NCBI GenBank assembly: GCA_029267975.1
Contig: JAJUHH010000199.1
Span: 1-6,025, forward strand
Source: Clostridiales bacterium
Lineage (GTDB): Bacteria; Bacillota; Clostridia; Lachnospirales; Lachnospiraceae
Length of the DNA: 6,025 nt
Direction of reading: 5' to 3'
Below the pieces are notes generated by a model. It saw only the letters and a list, made by a program, of their open reading frames with translations, made no database searches and was not told the origin of the DNA. The first letter of the stretch is position 1. The number at the start of each line of letters is the position of its first letter. The translations under genes were made by a program, and so were the position numbers. This document shows positions 5,573 to 6,025 of the stretch, piece by piece.

Positions 5573-6025
5573 GTTGGTTCCTATAGGCATAATATTGGGA
5601 TTTGTACTTATTATCCTGATTGGTCTCTATTCCGTTTAAGACAAAGCCTAATATATTTGCCCCGATCAATTCATATTTTGTCAATGCGGTTGCAATATTG
5701 GGATGGGAGGTATAATTCTGACGAACTACCATAACAATGCCATCTACCAGCTTCAGCAGCCCCAGGGTATCCGCTACGATATTTACCGGGGCCGAATCAA
5801 TAATGATATAATCATAAAATTTCTCCTGATATGAAATCAGTTGCTCCATATATTCACTGGACAGCAGCTCCGCAGGATTGGGCGGCAGGGGGCCCGCGCA
5901 CAGCACCCGCAGCCCCGGAATCGCGGTCTCCTGCAGGGCTTCGTCCACCGACATCCGGTCGATGAGCACGCGGGTGAGTCCGCGCTGCCGGTCGAGGCCG
6001 AGCTTCTCGTGGATGGAGGGCCGGC
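5565..6025 (-). CDS. cpsD: CpsD/CapB-type bacterial tyrosine kinase (BY-kinase), N-terminal part beyond the right edge
   Basis: A P-loop autophosphorylating tyrosine kinase that works with a membrane adaptor (CpsC/Wzc-N type, not in the window) to control polysaccharide chain length and export. The open frame runs through the right edge, giving 152 visible residues; the GTG at 5969 is internal, not the start. The first residues, RPSIHEKLGL, match what follows the Walker A' motif (DxDLRRP), so Walker A lies outside. Present are AGPLPPNPAELL (43-54), the Walker B strand YDYIIIDSAPV (70-80, Asp76), and a C-terminal tyrosine cluster at Tyr140, 144, 145 and 147, the expected autophosphorylation and CpsB target sites. 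The gene's end overlaps the phosphatase start by 8 bases. Base composition changes abruptly near 5880: third positions are G or C in 45 of 48 codons before Asn49 but in only 13 of the next 30. Confidence 0.93.
   Translation of the reverse strand, partial: RPSIHEKLGLDRQRGLTRVLIDRMSVDEALQETAIPGLRVLCAGPLPPNPAELLSSEYMEQLISYQEKFYDYIIIDSAPVNIVADTLGLLKLVDGIVMVVRQNYTSHPNIATALTKYELIGANILGFVLNGIETNQDNKYKSQYYAYRNQHD
5579..5582 (-). promoter_or_regulatory. Ribosome binding site deciding the phosphatase start
   Basis: AGGA on the minus strand, six bases before the ATG at 5572 and within the last codons of the kinase gene. The upstream in-frame ATG at 5590 is preceded by no purine-rich site, so 5572 is preferred. 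Confidence 0.55.
5881..6025. other. High-GC segment with a sharp boundary inside the kinase gene
   Basis: The last 145 bases contain 107 G or C (about 74%), while the adjoining 120 bases to the left (5761-5880) have about 43%, typical of the rest of the window. The reading frame crosses the boundary without a break, at the conserved PPNPAELL motif. This fits homologous recombination with a high-GC kinase gene, or an assembly chimera at a conserved stretch near a contig end. Confidence 0.75.

Noticed and set aside
5333..5734. Plus-strand open frames opposite the phosphatase and kinase genes
   Set aside because: Both minus-strand genes are confidently identified by family motifs; the plus frames are shadows, span the gene junction and lack ribosome binding sites.
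5565..5969. A short complete kinase-like gene starting at GTG 5969
   Set aside because: The frame is open upstream to the window edge with family-like sequence (RPSIHEKLGL), so the GTG is an internal valine of a longer gene.

Overview
The window looks like part of a capsule or exopolysaccharide locus from a low-to-moderate GC Firmicute, probably a clostridium of the Lachnospiraceae type. This rests on strong AGGAGG-type ribosome binding sites, a CpsB-type PHP-domain tyrosine phosphatase paired with a separate CpsD-type kinase (the Gram-positive arrangement), and AT-leaning codon use. The genus cannot be read from the sequence.

Layout, from the right edge leftwards on the minus strand. A CpsD-type bacterial tyrosine kinase enters from the right edge, with its N-terminal part outside the window (5565-6025). 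It overlaps the CpsB-type phosphatase (4877-5572) by 8 bases. Next comes a PglF/CapD-type UDP-HexNAc 4,6-dehydratase without the usual membrane domain (3770-4870). It overlaps a FemAB/GNAT-fold acyl- or aminoacyltransferase (2739-3773) by 4 bases. A TviB/WbpO-like UDP-HexNAc 6-dehydrogenase (1368-2687) is last. Tight spacing suggests one operon, ending at a bidirectional hairpin terminator (1316-1351). Facing it on the plus strand is a small gene for a predicted three-helix membrane protein of unknown function (990-1301). After a 242-base divergent intergenic region, a second minus-strand unit begins with a DegT/PglE-type sugar aminotransferase (747 to the left edge, C-terminus outside).

How the genes may work together. 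Dehydratase plus aminotransferase would make a UDP-4-amino-4,6-dideoxy-HexNAc. The FemAB-like protein is a candidate for acylating or aminoacylating an amino group on the sugar or glycan. The dehydrogenase would supply a UDP-HexNAc uronic acid. The kinase/phosphatase pair would control polymer length or export and may phosphorylate the sugar enzymes. No mobile element, RNA gene or CRISPR array was seen.

Most notable: an abrupt composition break inside the kinase gene near 5880 (about 74% GC to its right, about 40-45% to its left); the headless dehydratase joined to a FemAB-like gene; a 19-base tandem repeat that duplicates the end and stop codon of the FemAB-like gene; and a lac-operator-like element before the aminotransferase gene.
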